Shown piece after piece: positions 5,181 through 5,236 of a stretch of 5,236 nucleotides of DNA. The notes beneath the pieces are model-generated. The model saw only the letters and a program-made list of their open reading frames with translations, was not told where the DNA came from and did not search any database. Each line of letters opens with the position of its first letter. Position 1 is the stretch's first letter. The DNA lies in the NCBI GenBank assembly GCA_014384665.1, contig JACNFI010000111.1, positions 1 through 5,236 of the forward strand, in the 5' to 3' direction. The translations under genes were made by a program, and so were the position numbers. This stretch comes from Candidatus Cloacimonadota bacterium (GTDB lineage: Bacteria > Cloacimonadota > Cloacimonadia > JGIOTU-2).

Positions 5181-5186
5181 TCCTCC
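5181..5186 (-). promoter_or_regulatory. Ribosome binding site for lemA
   Basis: The minus strand reads GGAGGA, then TGT, then the ATG at 5177. The Shine-Dalgarno core is strong, with a short spacing, and supports this start. The preceding bases are nearly identical to the ferredoxin leader (15 of 16 over 5182-5197 against 1832-1847). Confidence 0.75.
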
Positions 5187-5205
5187 AAATAATATTTAGC
5201 CACAA

Positions 5206-5224
5206 TCCCCAATTCAATTGGGGA
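5206..5224. repeat. 19-base palindrome upstream of lemA
   Basis: TCCCCAATTCAATTGGGGA is a perfect inverted repeat about a single central base; as a hairpin it makes a 7-bp stem and 5-base loop. It lies about 20 bases upstream of the lemA Shine-Dalgarno. No T-tract follows on the minus strand. It could be an operator-like site in the lemA leader or another dispersed palindrome. The sequence does not decide between these. Confidence 0.6.
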
Positions 5225-5236
5225 CATATGCACCTT

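Overview
This window looks like ordinary chromosome from a low-G+C, Gram-negative-type (diderm) bacterium. By eye roughly one third of bases are G or C. Two genes imply an outer membrane containing lipid A: a lipid A 4'-kinase (lpxK) and a lipoprotein lytic transglycosylase (mltD type). A tiny 2[4Fe-4S] ferredoxin suggests anaerobic or low-potential metabolism. Strong GGAGG ribosome binding sites precede two of the five genes. The intergenic DNA is full of short palindromes and 7-base repeats. I associate that texture with uncultivated FCB-like or candidate-phylum genomes (for example WOR-3 or Cloacimonadota-like lineages), but this placement is a weak inference.

All five supported genes lie on the minus strand. 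In transcription order they are lemA (5177-4608), lpxK (4497-3376), tatD (2785-2024), ferredoxin (1826-1656) and mltD (1577-99). I find no convincing gene on the plus strand. They do not form a tight operon, since the gaps are about 110, 590, 197 and 78 bases. A good intrinsic terminator lies between the ferredoxin gene and mltD.

The intergenic regions are the most unusual part. Degenerate 7-base repeats with a CG core lie upstream of lpxK (4524-4555), upstream of tatD (2903-2956) and upstream of the ferredoxin gene (1845-1956). The last two also share a longer unit. The 590-base gap between lpxK and tatD holds a locally G+C-rich cluster of short hairpins (2963-3101), an AT-rich hairpin (3120-3141), a long imperfect inverted repeat (3139-3218) and an isolated palindrome (3300-3315). 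Another palindrome lies upstream of lemA (5206-5224). Positions 1-98 are downstream of mltD and hold no gene I can support.

Three products act at the cell envelope: LpxK in lipid A synthesis, the MltD-like enzyme in peptidoglycan turnover, and LemA as a small membrane protein of unclear role. TatD (nuclease) and the ferredoxin (electron carrier) are housekeeping and have no evident pathway link to them. I see no defence system, secretion system, CRISPR array, intact insertion sequence or RNA gene. The best leads for novelty are the repeat families and the mixed translation-initiation signals.
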